A stretch of DNA of 64,000 nt from Periplaneta americana (GCF_040183065.1 NC_091127.1:106610334-106674333); one strand, 5' to 3'. Shown: positions 43,014 through 54,490, counted from the first letter of the stretch. Numbers and translations: made by a program. Notes: a model not told the origin generated them from the letters alone.

Positions 43014-43800
43014 TCACATATCACAATACCAATACTTATAAAAGTGCAACTTCATTCAGGAAACTAAAATACAAGCTAGCATACAAAACAAATAACACAA
43101 CACAGAAATATCTCAATAATCACATCAAACATTCAAATAAATATAATTCAACTGGCGTTTACAAATTAAAATGCAATAGTTGTCCACATTTTTACATAGG
43201 ACAGACAGGAAGAACCTTTCAAACAAGATATAATGAACACACTAAAGCTATAACTAAACCCTACATCACATCAAATTACGCAGAACATATTATCAACAAT
43301 AATCATGACTACAATAATATGGAAATTCTACACATCACACCAAAAAGTCCACAGTTAAACATCTTAGAACAATACGAAATATACAAACATACAATAACAC
43401 ACTCAAAACATATACTTAATACACAATTACAGTTCAATACCCACTCATTATTCGACATCACGATACATAGCACACAAACAACCACCTCCCACCATAGGAG
43501 AAACACACCCCCACCCCTACAATTGACGAATGCAAATGGCAGAATGCAAGATCAACAAGAACAGTAGTAGTTCGTAAGACACTGAAGATGACGCAGCACC
43601 GTCGTCGAAACTGGCCGTCTAAGGTACATAACTAGACTTCGTGGAATTGCCACGAGAATCGTAAGGTTTACTGCGCACGAGGTATAGACTGCAAGAGAAG
43701 GGGACGTGCAACGGATGGAGTATGCCTCTAATGTAAACACTGACAAGTATACTGCGGTTGCAATAAAACCTGTATCCTGCATTCAATAAATAAAATGAAT
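43014..43800 (+). pseudogene. Penelope-like element: C-terminal GIY-YIG endonuclease
   Basis: An open frame runs 43016-43567 without an internal stop. After a linker (FRKLKYKLAYKTNN) it has GVYKLKCNSCPHFYIGQTGR at 43154-43213, the GIY and YIG halves, then R..EH in TRYNEHTKA, a SNYAEHIINNNH block, MEILHI and a conserved E in LEQYEIYK (43363-43386). This is the endonuclease of Penelope-like retroelements, which nicks target DNA for priming. The RT domain is absent, so the copy is 5'-truncated inside the minisatellite. The 3' part contains CTGAAGATGACG ... GTCGTCGAAAC, then AATAAA near 43762-43795. The endonuclease frame itself appears intact. Confidence 0.88.
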
Positions 43801-43888
43801 GATCGTTGAAGTAGGAAATGTCTAAACATGTAAAACCACAATTATTTTATAGTGAGATATATTAAGTCTTAAATGTAATATACTCACA

Positions 43889-45332
43889 TCATCCTTGAAT
43901 ATGTGTATTGCAGTGAAGAGTTACGTACATTTTGAGCGACTGCAAAGTGAACCTCCTCCGATGGTCACTCAAACAGTTTTTATATTGGGAAAATGTACGT
44001 TCAACATCACACGATGTAATAGGTGCATATTTGAAGAACGGAAAGTCACTACTTTTTAGTATACCAACTTCAGACGTCTTGTCGTGACCTGATAGTATAT
44101 CATTTATAATACGAAGTTGTGAATAGGCAGAATTTTTAGCAATAATGTCTCTGAACTTACATTTCAATTTTTCTGAAATTAGTGAATTGTTATTTTGGAT
44201 AACGGTTTGTGATACTTTATCCAATATATTAAGAGCTTCTGAGAGTTGTAGTTCAGACGATTCTAACAGGGTGATGCTTTTGGACACGATTTTAAAATTA
44301 GAATCAATGAACAGAATTTCTTCCAATAACTGTTCAGAAGGCAATGATTTTACAGCTGCAACAGTAGAACTGTCTGTGCTACCCAATACATCAATTACCT
44401 TCATTATTTTGCCGTAATATTTTGCATAATAATTAACAGCATCCAACCACGTTTCCCAACGGGTCAAGATTGGCTGCGGGGGTAAGGGTATTCCAGGGGC
44501 AATTGTTTGAAACAACACTCTGTAATTGGCTTTAAAAAAATTTTTTTTTTTTTTACATGCGAGATGAAATTGTCAACATTCTTGTAGGATATTCGAATCT
44601 CCTCCGCAACTCTGTGTAGACCATGAGCCAGACATGTCAAGTGAATCAATTTCGGGTACAGAGTTTTTATCTTCTTTGCTGCTTTCACCATGTATGGAGC
44701 GGCGTCAGCAACGAAAAGAACATTTTCCCGCTTGATGCCACTGGGCCATAAAAGACTCATTGCATTTTCAAACAAAGCAGCTATGGTTTCGTTGTTCACT
44801 TTTGGTACTCTTCACATGTCAATAGAAATTTTCTATCAGGTTCATCACATGACAATATCCCAACCATTACATTTGTCACATATCTGCCCTTAACATCTGT
44901 AGATTCATCAACAGAAAGCCAAATTTTGTTATCTCCTACATGGTTTAGTATGTATTTTAACATCCGGTCATAACAAAGTGGCATATAGTGTTGTCGCATT
45001 GTAGATTCGCAAGGAAGTTTTCTGTTGGTATATTTTTCAATAAATGTTTTGAAATGATGGTTGTCTACGTAGCTTAAAGAGATATTTGCACTCGTCATCA
45101 TATTACATAATTCACTTGGTCGTACAAAATTGTGTCCGAATACGGAGATACCTCCAATCGTTTCAAACTGTCGTTAAGTTTTCTGCTCTCACAATGTCTC
45201 TTATATCAAGCCGTCTATCTACTCTTAACGATTGTTTGCATATTTTACAAAATTTTGTTCTTTAATACTGCAATACTTAGTACCAAACTCCTCTATAAAC
45301 ACACGCAATTCTGAAATATTATATCTCGACAT
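43889..45332 (-). pseudogene. hAT-like transposase (CGGBP1-like family), frameshifted
   Basis: The gene reads leftward from ATG at 45332. The N-terminus MSRYNISELRVFIEEFGTKY then shifts frame to KILFCKICKQSLRVDRR, a BED-like C-x2-C. The next frame (45101-44796) has IWLSVDESTDVKGRYVTNVM, the DUF659-type catalytic start with DE-S-TD. The next (44799-44464) has NVLFVADAAPYMVKA, LTCLAHGLHRV and a frameshift in an A/T homopolymer near 44535-44560. The last (44518-43889) has TRWETWLDAVNYY and the dimerisation end CDVERTFSQYKNCL ... RRRFTLQSLKMYV. All regions are present in order, so this is nearly full length, with at least three frameshifts. No TIR or TSD was identified. Confidence 0.85.
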
Positions 45333-45638
45333 GTTTGATTGAATTCTTGTCTGCACTGAACAAATGTTAAACTTTGACTATTCCAACCGCAATAATGCAA
45401 AAACAAGTGCTTACATAGATATACATTAGCTGTAGCTGCTCCATCTATTTGGTCAGGTCACAACTCTTAACATGAACTGCTGCTACTACGAGACCGGGAA
45501 GTCGCTCACCTCCTCTATACTATCGTACATCGGCAACCTGATTGCTTGTTGCTTGTGGCAATTCAACGAAGTCTATACATAACCTTTTTTAAAAATATTA
45601 ACACTTTTAACGTGTCGTTTAACAATTTTAAATTTTTT

Positions 45639-45847
45639 AAAAGTAGAGAATTTTGAGGAACTTTTTGCTGACCTGATGCTCGAAAAATCGAAAAGGAAAG
45701 TAGAGAATTTTTGAGGACATTTTGCTGACCTGATGCTCGAAAAATCGAAAACAAAAGTGGAGAATTTTGAAGAACATTTTGCTTGCCTGATGCGATGAAA
45801 ATCGAAAAGGACAGTAGAGAATTTTGAGGAATATTTTGCTGACGTGC
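45639..45847 (+). repeat. 57-bp minisatellite, about 3.7 copies (right block)
   Basis: Same unit as 42490-43013. Copies start at about 45639 (partial), 45681, 45738 and 45796. The word AAAAGTA at 43007-43013 and 45639-45645 brackets the 2.6-kb insert and is either a 7-bp TSD or simply the same point of the unit. Confidence 0.92.
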
Positions 45848-45849
45848 AG

Positions 45850-46455
45850 AAATTCAAGCTATATTTCTGTACCAGGCAATGGAATATTTTGCTAATTATT
45901 AGGGAAGATATAGCAGAACATACAGAAGTAAATTGCATTCTGTAGTAATAGCTATTGAACATGTTTTATAACGTGCAGAAATGGGAGTAGAATCTGCCTG
46001 TAACAGTGAAACATGAAAACCCGCAATGAGAATAGAAATAGGTTATTAGGTTTGAACATTAATTTAAAAACAGAAATATGTGAATACAGCTTAGTGTCCC
46101 ATCTCATTGGGTCTCAAACGTCGACACCTGCTGGAATTCCTGCTGTTACTTGTAGTTCATCTTGTCAGTGGGGTGCAGTGGTTTCCGGTTGCTTTTCACA
46201 TTTCATGCCACCACGCCTTTCTTAATCTCCAAATAAGTTGTTTTAGCGTTCTAGTACCAACAGTTTTTTTTAATGAACATTAGTTTTCAACATTTGAGTG
46301 TGTCGTTTTTATTTGACATTTTTTACATTGGTTGGTTCAAACGGATATGAAAATGAATGTACTTAGGCGCTAACATGTTGGTAATGGCTAAGTTCTGAGA
46401 GCAAAGTGAACTAAAATTATAAATCTTAGAAAGAATGTTGAGATGTTCAGATAGT
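45850..46455. other. no gene recognised
   Basis: A 70-codon ORF at 46013-46225 has no motif. Confidence 0.45.
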
Positions 46456-46603
46456 CAATATAATATAATATAATATAATATAATATAATATAATATTGTT
46501 TTATTAATTCAGTCTAATTGACATATCACAAATATAAAAAGTCAATGACACTTACCCATGTAAGTGATCATTGTGTACTATACAAATATAAAAATTAAAA
46601 ATT

Positions 46604-46640
46604 AAGCAAACGTTTTCGCCCTTCGGGCATCATCAGGCTT
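46604..46640 (-). ncRNA. hammerhead-ribozyme-like core, left arm
   Basis: Minus strand: AAGC, then CTGATGA, then TGCCCGAAGGGC (4-bp stem II with GAA loop and one extra U), then GAAA, ACGTTT, GCTT. AAGC/GCTT can form stem I; AACGTT is self-complementary and could form stem III only between two molecules, as in minimal Penelope-type hammerheads. The extra U after CUGAUGA departs from the ideal. Confidence 0.6.
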
Positions 46641-47084
46641 TTTTACATACAATATCTTGTACATTTTGTCTCTTATTGTGGAACGAATGATTAATCGCAA
46701 CCTTTTAATAATGAAAATAATAACTATTTAAAATTGACTTATGATAATTAACAATCTAAAATTAATGTACAGATATGAAAATTTACTACATAATAATGAT
46801 GTAAAATTGTGGCTGCACTGCTGTGTTGTGTTTACATTATAACATCATAAAACTGTGAATATGATAAAAACATTTCATTCCTCTTTAAACTTCATAATTT
46901 CAGCAATGCAGCCACAATTTTATATCATTATTATGTAGCAAATTTTCATATCTGTATATTAATTTTAGATTGTTAATTACTATAAGTCAATTTTAAATAG
47001 TTATTATTTTCATTATTAAAAGGTTGCGATTAATCATTCGTTCCACAATAAGAGACAAAATGTACAAGATATTGTATGTAAAAA

Positions 47085-47121
47085 AAGCCTGATGATACCC
47101 GAAGGGCGAAAACGTTTGCTT
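47085..47121 (+). ncRNA. hammerhead-ribozyme-like core, right arm
   Basis: Same order as the left arm: AAGC, CTGATGA, TACCCGAAGGGC, GAAA, ACGTTT, GCTT. A G-to-A change weakens stem II (ACCC against GGGC). Confidence 0.55.
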
Positions 47122-47297
47122 AATTTTAATTTTTTATATTTATATAGTACACAATGATCACTTACATGGATAAGTGTCATTGACTTTTTATATTTGTGAT
47201 ATGTCAATTAGACTGAATTAATAAAACAATATTATATTATATTATATTATATTATATTATATTATATTATATTATATTATATTATATTATATTATAT

Positions 47298-48025
47298 CAT
47301 GAAATTATACAAACGATGGAAGTCAGTAGCGTGCAGTTCGTTACCTTTGCACACTTTTGTGATACTACCAAAAAATCTCCGACAGCGCCCGTCCCTCTGG
47401 TTGAAACCGGGGACGCTCAGGTAACCGCAGTTTGAAAAGCGCTGAGTCGTACAGACTAAAAGAAAAAGCTTACGGAGAATATCTACGAAAAATGAATGAA
47501 CAATAAACAAATAAACATAAATGAATGTTCGAAATGACTAATTGAAATAATTTAAGATATCAACGAAATCAATGATAGAGTTCCATCATCAAGTTAATAT
47601 ACTGACTGCATGGATAAATAAAAATTAATTATTTATTGTTTCTGATTTTTGCTACTACCTAGCCGACTCAAACTGAAGTAGATTGTAGAGAAAGCCACTA
47701 GGTAGCTCTGGTCATAGTTCCGGTTTGATGTACTGTATTACAAAGTGTGAGTTCTGTGGACGAAACAATTTTATTGGTATCGAAAGTAAATATTTCGTCC
47801 ATTTTTATATGTTTAACACGAAGCCAGATTATATTTGTAACTATCGATCAAGTACGCTGTGTTCCCTATCATTTGGTGAGTAAATACATATTAATTTCCT
47901 TGATTATTCTCATCTCTAGTGTATGCAGCCATATTTGTTTAAACGTTCACTCTTTTGTACATTAGATCACAAAACATCTTGTACCAAGATACATGATGCT
48001 ATCGGTTCTTGTTTTTCTTTTATTT
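47298..48025. other. no gene recognised
   Basis: ORFs 47292-47510 (-) and 47747-47965 (+) are not recognised. Confidence 0.4.
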
Positions 48026-48032
48026 TAAGATC

Positions 48033-48155
48033 ATGCCACGAAGTAAGTCTGAAGTTAAGAGGCCCCCAATTGATCCGGATGTCTTGAAGAAAGCTCTTGA
48101 AGCAGTTATGGCTCCTCTAGGAATTAAAATCTCAATCAGAGAAGCCTGCAAATGA
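48033..48155 (+). pseudogene. pipsqueak-type HTH start of a pogo/jerky-like transposase
   Basis: A 40-codon ORF starts MPRSKSEVKRPPIDPDVLKK and continues ALEAV, then IKISIREACK before TGA at 48153. The basic start, the AL.AV helix and the SIREA..F turn are the first two helices of the psq-type HTH found at the N-terminus of Tigger/pogo and jerky-like proteins. The recognition helix is missing because of the stop. No DDE domain follows. Confidence 0.6.
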
Positions 48156-48228
48156 TGGCAAATACATTTTTTTTAATAATTGTGAGTTTTTACAGCTATA
48201 TTTCCACCTATATTCCCTGTGTTTCAAT

Positions 48229-48287
48229 GTTCCAAGGTACAAGAGGGTATGATCCAAGATACACGAACCTCTTGTACCATGGAACAC
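48229..48287. repeat. inverted repeat, 18-bp arms
   Basis: GTTCCAAGGTACAAGAGG (48230-48247) pairs with CCTCTTGTACCATGGAAC (about 48270-48287) with one mismatch, around a 22-nt loop. Related TCTTGTACCAAGATACA lies at about 47979-47995. Confidence 0.8.
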
Positions 48288-48984
48288 TTTTCATATCCCT
48301 TCATTTTATTTTTTTCTTCCTTAATAGATCTGTAAAACAGGAAAGTACCTGTGGGAAGTCGTAAAGAAACACATGAATGATAATAGAAGAACAAATTGTA
48401 TTAATTATGTAGGAAATTAATCGCTGGAAAGTAGAAACTAGTGGTTGAAATAAAAAAGGAATAAAGTTACTTAGTAATAGAATTAACAAATTGATTAAAT
48501 ATTTTAACGAGTAATGACTGATGAGTCATATTAATTATATAGGTAAATGAACGAACAAACGTAACGGGTTACTGAAAAAAAATATGTAAATGACTGGAGA
48601 GATGGATGAATGGGAAAAAAATTAAAGAAAGAAAGAAAGAAAGGAGAAGGAAATGGGAGGGGAAACTTTAAAGATACGCGAAAACACGTCCTTGCAAGGA
48701 TTTGGGGCTCTGAAAAACTGAATATATAAGCTCCAAGCCTGTCGGCCACTTGTCTCACTTCGGTTTTCGCTGCTCTAGAAAATTTTGAAGGGGAAAACCA
48801 AAAATGGTCGTAACTTATTAGCTACAACATATGGGGGAGGGGAGCAGCATAACGAGCTGACTGCAGGGTCGGAAGAAGAAACGCCGGAAGATGTAAGTTT
48901 TCATATTGAGGTTATTTAGACCTTTCGCGGTGCAAAAATGGACTCGAGTAAACTCGCTCGTGTAACAGGTGAGGTGTTTGAAAG

Positions 48985-50440
48985 CAGCATGGATGGATGG
49001 ACTGAGATGGATGAATATAACAGAATGAAATGAGATGGAAAGATGGATGAGTGGGTGGATGAATGAATGAATGAATTAATTAATTAATTAGTGAAATGGA
49101 TGAATGGGTGAGATATATAATGAAATGGGATGGAATGATAAATAGTTGGGATGGATCAATGGGATATATTGGTGCATGGTGTTGGATGGATGGATGGATG
49201 TATCAAAGAGGATTGAATGACATGAGATGGAATACCATGGATGATTGAATGGATGAATGAATTAATAAGAGAGGGTGAGGTGGAATGGATAGGATGAATG
49301 AATAGAATGGATGCATGGATGAATGAATGAATCAATTAATAAGAGAGGGTGGGGTGAGATGAGATGGAATTGCATGGGATGGTATGGTGTGAATGGGTGG
49401 ATAGGATGGATGAATGAATGAATCAGAGAGGATTGAATGACATTGAATATGGTAAGATGAATGAATGGTTGAATTAATAAGAGAGTGGGATGGGATGACA
49501 TTGAATGAATGAATGAATGAATGAGATAAGATGGGATGGAATTATAAATAGATAGGTTGGATTAATGGGATGTATTGATGCATTGTTGAATGGGATGGGA
49601 TGGGTGAATGGATGAGATGAGATGATATGAGAAAGATGGGTGGGTGGGTGGATGAATGAATGAATTAATTCATTAATTAGTGAAATGGATGTATGAGAGA
49701 TAACGGATGGGATGGAATGATAAATAGTTGGGATAGAATAATGGGATGTATTGGTGCATGGTTGGAATGGATGGATGGATGGATGGATGGATGAATGGAT
49801 GGATGGATGGATGGATGGATGGATGTATCAGAGAGGATTGAATGACATGAGATGGAATAGGATGGCTGGATGATTGAATGGATGAATAAATTAATAAGAG
49901 GGTGAGATGGAATGGATAGGATGGATGAATAGAATGGATGGATGGATGGATGAATGAATGAATTAATTAATTAATTAATTAATTAATAGGAGAGGATGGG
50001 GTGGGGTGAGATGGGATAAGATTGGATGGGATGGTATGGGGTGAATGGGTGGATAGGATGGATGAATGGAATGGATGGATGAATGGATGAATGGATGAAT
50101 GAATGAATGAATCCGAGAGGATTAAATGACATAGAATGTGATAAGATGAATGAATGATTGAATTAATAAGAGAGTGAGATGAATGAATAGGTGGATGGAA
50201 TGAATGAATGAATGAATGAATGAATGAAAGAGATAGGATGGGATGGAATGATAAACAGGTTGGATTAATGGGATGCATTGATGCATTGTTGGATGGGATG
50301 GATGAATGGGATGGGATGGGTGAATGGATGAGATGAGATGAAATGAGATGAGATGGACGAATGGTTGGATAAATGAGGTGGATGGTTGGATAAATAGATG
50401 TTAATGATGTTTGAATAAATAGATAGGCAGATGGATAAAT
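48985..50440. repeat. GATG/GAATG-rich satellite with higher-order repeats
   Basis: About 1.45 kb built from GGAT, GAATG and AATTAATT words. Longer phrases repeat: TGATAAATAGTTGGGAT at 49137 and 49716, GAGAGGATTGAATGACAT at 49206, 49425 and 49830, GGTGAATGGGTGGATAGGAT near 49388 and 50040. This gives a higher-order unit of roughly 580-650 bp present about twice. Minus ORFs with Ser/His/Ile/Pro repeats are translation of the repeat. Confidence 0.92.
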
Positions 50441-50449
50441 GAGGGTAAT

Positions 50450-51400
50450 CACAGTTCTGAATTCAGGTGTGTTCGCTGCCTTTTTGTGTGTGTGAAGGCA
50501 CCGCGTGTGTCACTTTATGCAGCGGGAACTAAAATTAGACGCTACCCGAGCTGTGCTTGTGTACTTATTTTGGGATTCAATATGCGTGAAATTACATTCC
50601 CGCTTTTGTTCGATGAGTTATTCAAATTTTGAGTGCCTCTGGGGACAAGGGCGTGTGCAACAGATAATCCAAAAGCAGCTTCAGATCAGATGTCAGTGCA
50701 AAGTGTAAGTTCGTGTTACCATGGTAAGGCGCTCAAGTGCAAGGCTTTGCTCTCTTTTTTCTACGAGTTGTATAATAATTATTGGTTTCGTGTTTCAGCT
50801 GTAATTGGTTACGCATAATTTAGCTCTGTGTTAATGTTTTCAGGGTACCACAAATTATGCGCTTACATAATATTATCGTACGATTTCCTCATGCTCCTTC
50901 CAGGATTCTGGTCTCAGACTTATTTCTTTATTTTTTCGAACCTAATCTTTAAATCCAGAAATGTATTATATTTGAATTTGCCATGCAAAGATACGCTTTT
51001 TGAATTATTATAGAAATGTCATTACTGGTTATTTCGTTCCATCAAACAAGTTCACAAAAACAAATAAGACTAAACTAATACAATGTAACTGAAATAGGTA
51101 ACTATTCAATTCTACCAATAGTGTTGTTTTAATCACACACTTGTCATTTTCCACTATCTATCCCTGTCTTTTACATTTCAAATGTACAGAGAGTTTAGCT
51201 TCCTCGGGCCTGGCGCTTCGTACTATCGTTATTAAGCCGACGGAACATACTATAGTCCGGGTCAGCTTACTTCATACCCTAAGGGTGAAACCTAACCATT
51301 TTTCCCTCATTACTACATAAGCTAGTGGATTATGATGATTTTCTAGTTTGGAGGTTGAATTTTCTTTTGCTAACTTCGTTTTGAATTTCGGTACTGAGGA
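50450..51400. other. no gene recognised; more balanced base composition at 50460-50730
   Basis: A possible splice donor AAAGT|GTAAGTT lies at about 50700-50710 after a 67-codon ORF (50505-50708). Without an acceptor or a family match I do not call a gene. Confidence 0.35.
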
Positions 51401-51406
51401 ATACTA

Positions 51407-51627
51407 GGGTAAAGTTGCCTAATTCCGTGATACGTTTATTTCACTGAATGTCACGGGGTTGGGTATCTTGCTAGGAAGTTCACCGATGTCTCAAAAGTAG
51501 GCGAAAGATACACTCTTTCGAGAAAGATGTCTGGCGCTATGGTCGAACAGCAAAGTTTTGACTGACATTCAATTTAAAAAAAAAGTATCACGGGATTAGG
51601 GGTATCACGGAAATAGGCAACTTACCC
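51407..51627. mobile_element. TA-flanked 221-bp MITE
   Basis: Left GGGTAAAGTTGCCTAATTCC and right GGAAATAGGCAACTTACCC are imperfect inverted repeats, continuing with GTGATAC. TA flanks at 51405-51406 and 51628-51629. Confidence 0.85.
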
Positions 51628-51629
51628 TA

Positions 51630-52285
51630 CAACTGGTAGTGATTTTATAACTGTTATGTTGACATAAGTTGTCGGTAGTTTAAATTCTGAAAATTAAAAT
51701 TGTTCTAGATTTCTGAGCCGATTACTGGAAGTTAGTGAAATTTGGACATACTAATAATTAATTAATATCATGTATTAATATTAATACATAATAGTTATTG
51801 TAGTCTATGTGTTGCTTTGTGTTGTGGTTACAATTTCAAGATTAGTCAGGTAGGCTAAGCGTAAATAAATATAACATATTTCGTGTGATACATGCCCTTG
51901 GATAATCGATAGAAATACCATTTCACATTTTAATTAATTTCTTTCGTGTTTAGACTTTTATTACAATAATGGAGTAAATATTCTAAAGCACACATTTTAA
52001 AATGGCATTTGTTTTCGGAATTCGTACTAATTATTTCACGCGATCAAACAAAATACATTTTTGGGTTAGGTCTCGTGAATCATAAACTGTTTAATCAAAG
52101 CAATTAATTTAATGTTGTCAGACAAAATACATTTTAATATTAGATCTACTAACTACTAACATAATGTGCGAAAGGCCCAGAAGAAAAATATACTCTTTCA
52201 CAAATTATTGAGCCTTTTAGAAAACACTACTCCAATATAAAAATGAGCTATGGTAAATAAGCAAGACATCGTTAATGTTAATACT
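51630..52285. other. AT-rich, no feature seen
   Basis: Nothing recognised. Confidence 0.5.
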
Positions 52286-52286
52286 A

Positions 52287-52328
<42 letters not shown>
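52287..52328. repeat. (ATT)n microsatellite
   Basis: About 13 ATT units. Confidence 0.95.
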
Positions 52329-52479
52329 CATACTACATGGCATTGTGTGATTTTATTATCTTTTGGTGATATCTAGTATTAGTTGGCAACACTGAAGAGA
52401 CGGCCAAATTAGCCCTTCAGGAACTACTCTTACGTGATCCTCAGTATACGTGGGACCGGTCTGCATAGGAAATCTCTGT

Positions 52480-52657
52480 GGGCCGTATTCATAGACATAT
52501 TTAGCACGGGCTTCCGGTGGATGATCAGCGAAACTAACGTTTTTCATATTCATAAACCAATGTTAGCGATATGAATAATTCGTCCCTCCTCTGGCAAAGT
52601 CGGGGCTAGTTTAGCACGCTCGTAGCGGGGCTAGCGAAATGTCTATCAATAGTACCC
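52480..52657 (+). mobile_element. PIF/Harbinger-like MITE, family M, copy 4
   Basis: Starts GGGCCGTATTCATAGACAT and ends ATGTCTATCAATAGTACCC; TGT at 52477-52479 and 52658-52660 is the 3-bp TSD. Confidence 0.9.
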
Positions 52658-52800
52658 TGTATGTTTAATATAGACATTGTGTCCTCTGTATGATACAAAG
52701 AACTGGTCATCGGTCTTTCTCTTTTTTATCTTACATAGATCTTCCATTCCACTGTTGTTATTCTATAATTACCCTTTCTTTCCACATCCTGTTCGTTACC

Positions 52801-52801
<1 letters not shown>

Positions 52802-52845
<44 letters not shown>

Positions 52846-52851
52846 TTATTT
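52802..52851. repeat. (ATT)n microsatellite
   Basis: About 16 ATT units with one AGT. Confidence 0.95.
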
Positions 52852-53115
52852 TATAGAGGTTATACGGATCACAGATTCAGCTTAAAACTCTGACTTTTAG
52901 CAGTCTTTCATTCGTGTAAATTTAAACTCAATTGCGAAATCTTCAACCAAGAGTACCTTCGATCTTGGTTTCAGATTACTTATAGGTGGAAAAGATCTCT
53001 GTAACACTGCATCTTTATATTTTTGTTGTAGTAATATTAATAGTATTGTTTTCTCCTGGAAACTTTGTTTGTTTGGAAAAAAATTATCTCCCCGTCCACG
53101 GGATTGGGTGTTTAC

Positions 53116-53716
53116 CCGTTGTCTTATGATAGTCCTGTGATGTCTCAGCGGTGGTCTTAGGTCATGCCGATCCCCCGACCAGGGACGCCCTCATTTCTGA
53201 GATTTTTGGTGTGTTATCCAATGAACCTCTCTCCCCTATTTGCAGTGATGTGTCGGATGAAAAGGGAGATTAAGCAGAATAAAAGAGAGACATTGATTTC
53301 TACCACCTTTTTATGTTTATAGTCCTGTACAATATATTTATTTTTAATTTCAATAGAATAATTCCATATATTTGATAATCCGAACGAATTGATAGTCCGA
53401 TCTACCCTGGTCTCTGTTATTTCGGATTATCGAGGTTCTACGTAATATAGACTTCAAAAGCTACGCCAAGCAATACAAGAAGATGATTTAAACTGACTAC
53501 ATACTTAGCAATTTCTTAATAATAGGCCTACTTTGTGTTGGCGACTTATAATCAATGTCCATCATTTTAGATTAGCTTCTATTTTTCTTTTTTGTATTCA
53601 TCCTTTACTTTGAGAAAGGATATTAGGATATTATACGTGAAGAGCTGTAATTTACGAACAGTACCGAAACTCCTAGCATGTCGTTACCATACAAACTATT
53701 TTAATATTATTAACTG
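53116..53716 (+). repeat. dispersed repeat family B, copy 2
   Basis: Matches 41833-42413 from CCGTTGTCTTATGATAGTCC to TATTATTAACT with a 20-30 bp difference in length. Here the SINE-like head keeps CATGCCGATCCCCCGACCAG, missing from copy 1. Confidence 0.82.
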
Positions 53717-53719
53717 GAG

Positions 53720-54490
53720 TGTATAAGGAAACGGAAGTACCCAGAGAAATATCCTCAACGTCTGCTTTTTCACCACAAATTTAATCACGATCTGGCCGAT
53801 GATGGAATCTGGGCCGCCTGGATGAAAGATCAGCGCTCTGGGGAACATATCGATACACATCGCAGGCTCGGGCAGCGCTTTGGCAACACGATTCCACACA
53901 GTCATAAGGACTTGAAACAGAGAATTATTTGAGTCCCTTATGAGTTGGGATTGTAACTAATTTTTTTTTGCTACGAAATTACAACACACACAGTGAAGGC
54001 TAAACTTGAGGAAGAAAAAGAAGTGTAACCTACATGAGACTGTGTGAATCGAGAGCTGTAAACAATATTGTACTATGAACATTCATGTGGCGACAGTCTT
54101 CACAATCGTAAATAATACTCTCGCAACGATGCCGATCTCGACAACCAAGTACCAAGGCAACCAGAAGGTCATGTCCAAGTCTGTTTGTAGACTTTATAAT
54201 TGTGGCTTCATTATTGGAAGAAAAACTGGGATTTAGCTCACAATTTAGATATATTAGGTATTTACTACTGCTTCTTTCACTTTTAGTAAGATATTTAATT
54301 TATTTTCTGTAATGTATGGATGGTGATAAGGTCTTGCTATGTACTAAATTCATTTCACTGTATAAAACAAAGGACTTAAATGACTGCAAGGTTATTTAGC
54401 ATCGTTAGAATTGGTGATAGTGAGATGGTAATTATCCAGATGAGTCCGAGTATTCGCATTGTATTACATGACATTTGCCTTACAGTTGGA
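53720..54490. other. no gene recognised
   Basis: A 69-codon minus ORF (53696-53905) includes a GPDSIIGQIV segment but no family is recognised. Confidence 0.4.

Larger units (their letters stand above)
46457..47297. repeat. 840-bp near-perfect palindrome with AT microsatellite ends
   Basis: The left arm (46457-46823) and right arm (46901-47297) are reverse complements with few differences, around a 77-bp spacer. Each arm, read outward from the centre, contains CAGTGCAGCCACAATTTTA-type sequence, TTGCGATTAATCATTCGTTC, a hammerhead-like core, GTACACAATGATCACTTACA, AATAAAACAATATT and a (TATAA/TTATA)n tail. So the arms look like two retroelement 3' ends placed head to head. Confidence 0.95.

Noticed and set aside
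42417..43017. 185- and 165-codon minus ORFs with repeated F-rich units
   Set aside because: They exist because the minisatellite period is a multiple of three without stops; both overlap in different frames and are broken by indels between copies.
43586..43612. Second hammerhead ribozyme in the Penelope-like 3' part (CTGAAGATGACG...GTCGTCGAAAC)
   Set aside because: The invariant CUGAUGA is CUGAAGA here, and no convincing stem I or III was found.
49979..50452. 157-codon minus ORF rich in Ser, His, Ile and Pro
   Set aside because: Translation of the GATG/GAATG satellite.
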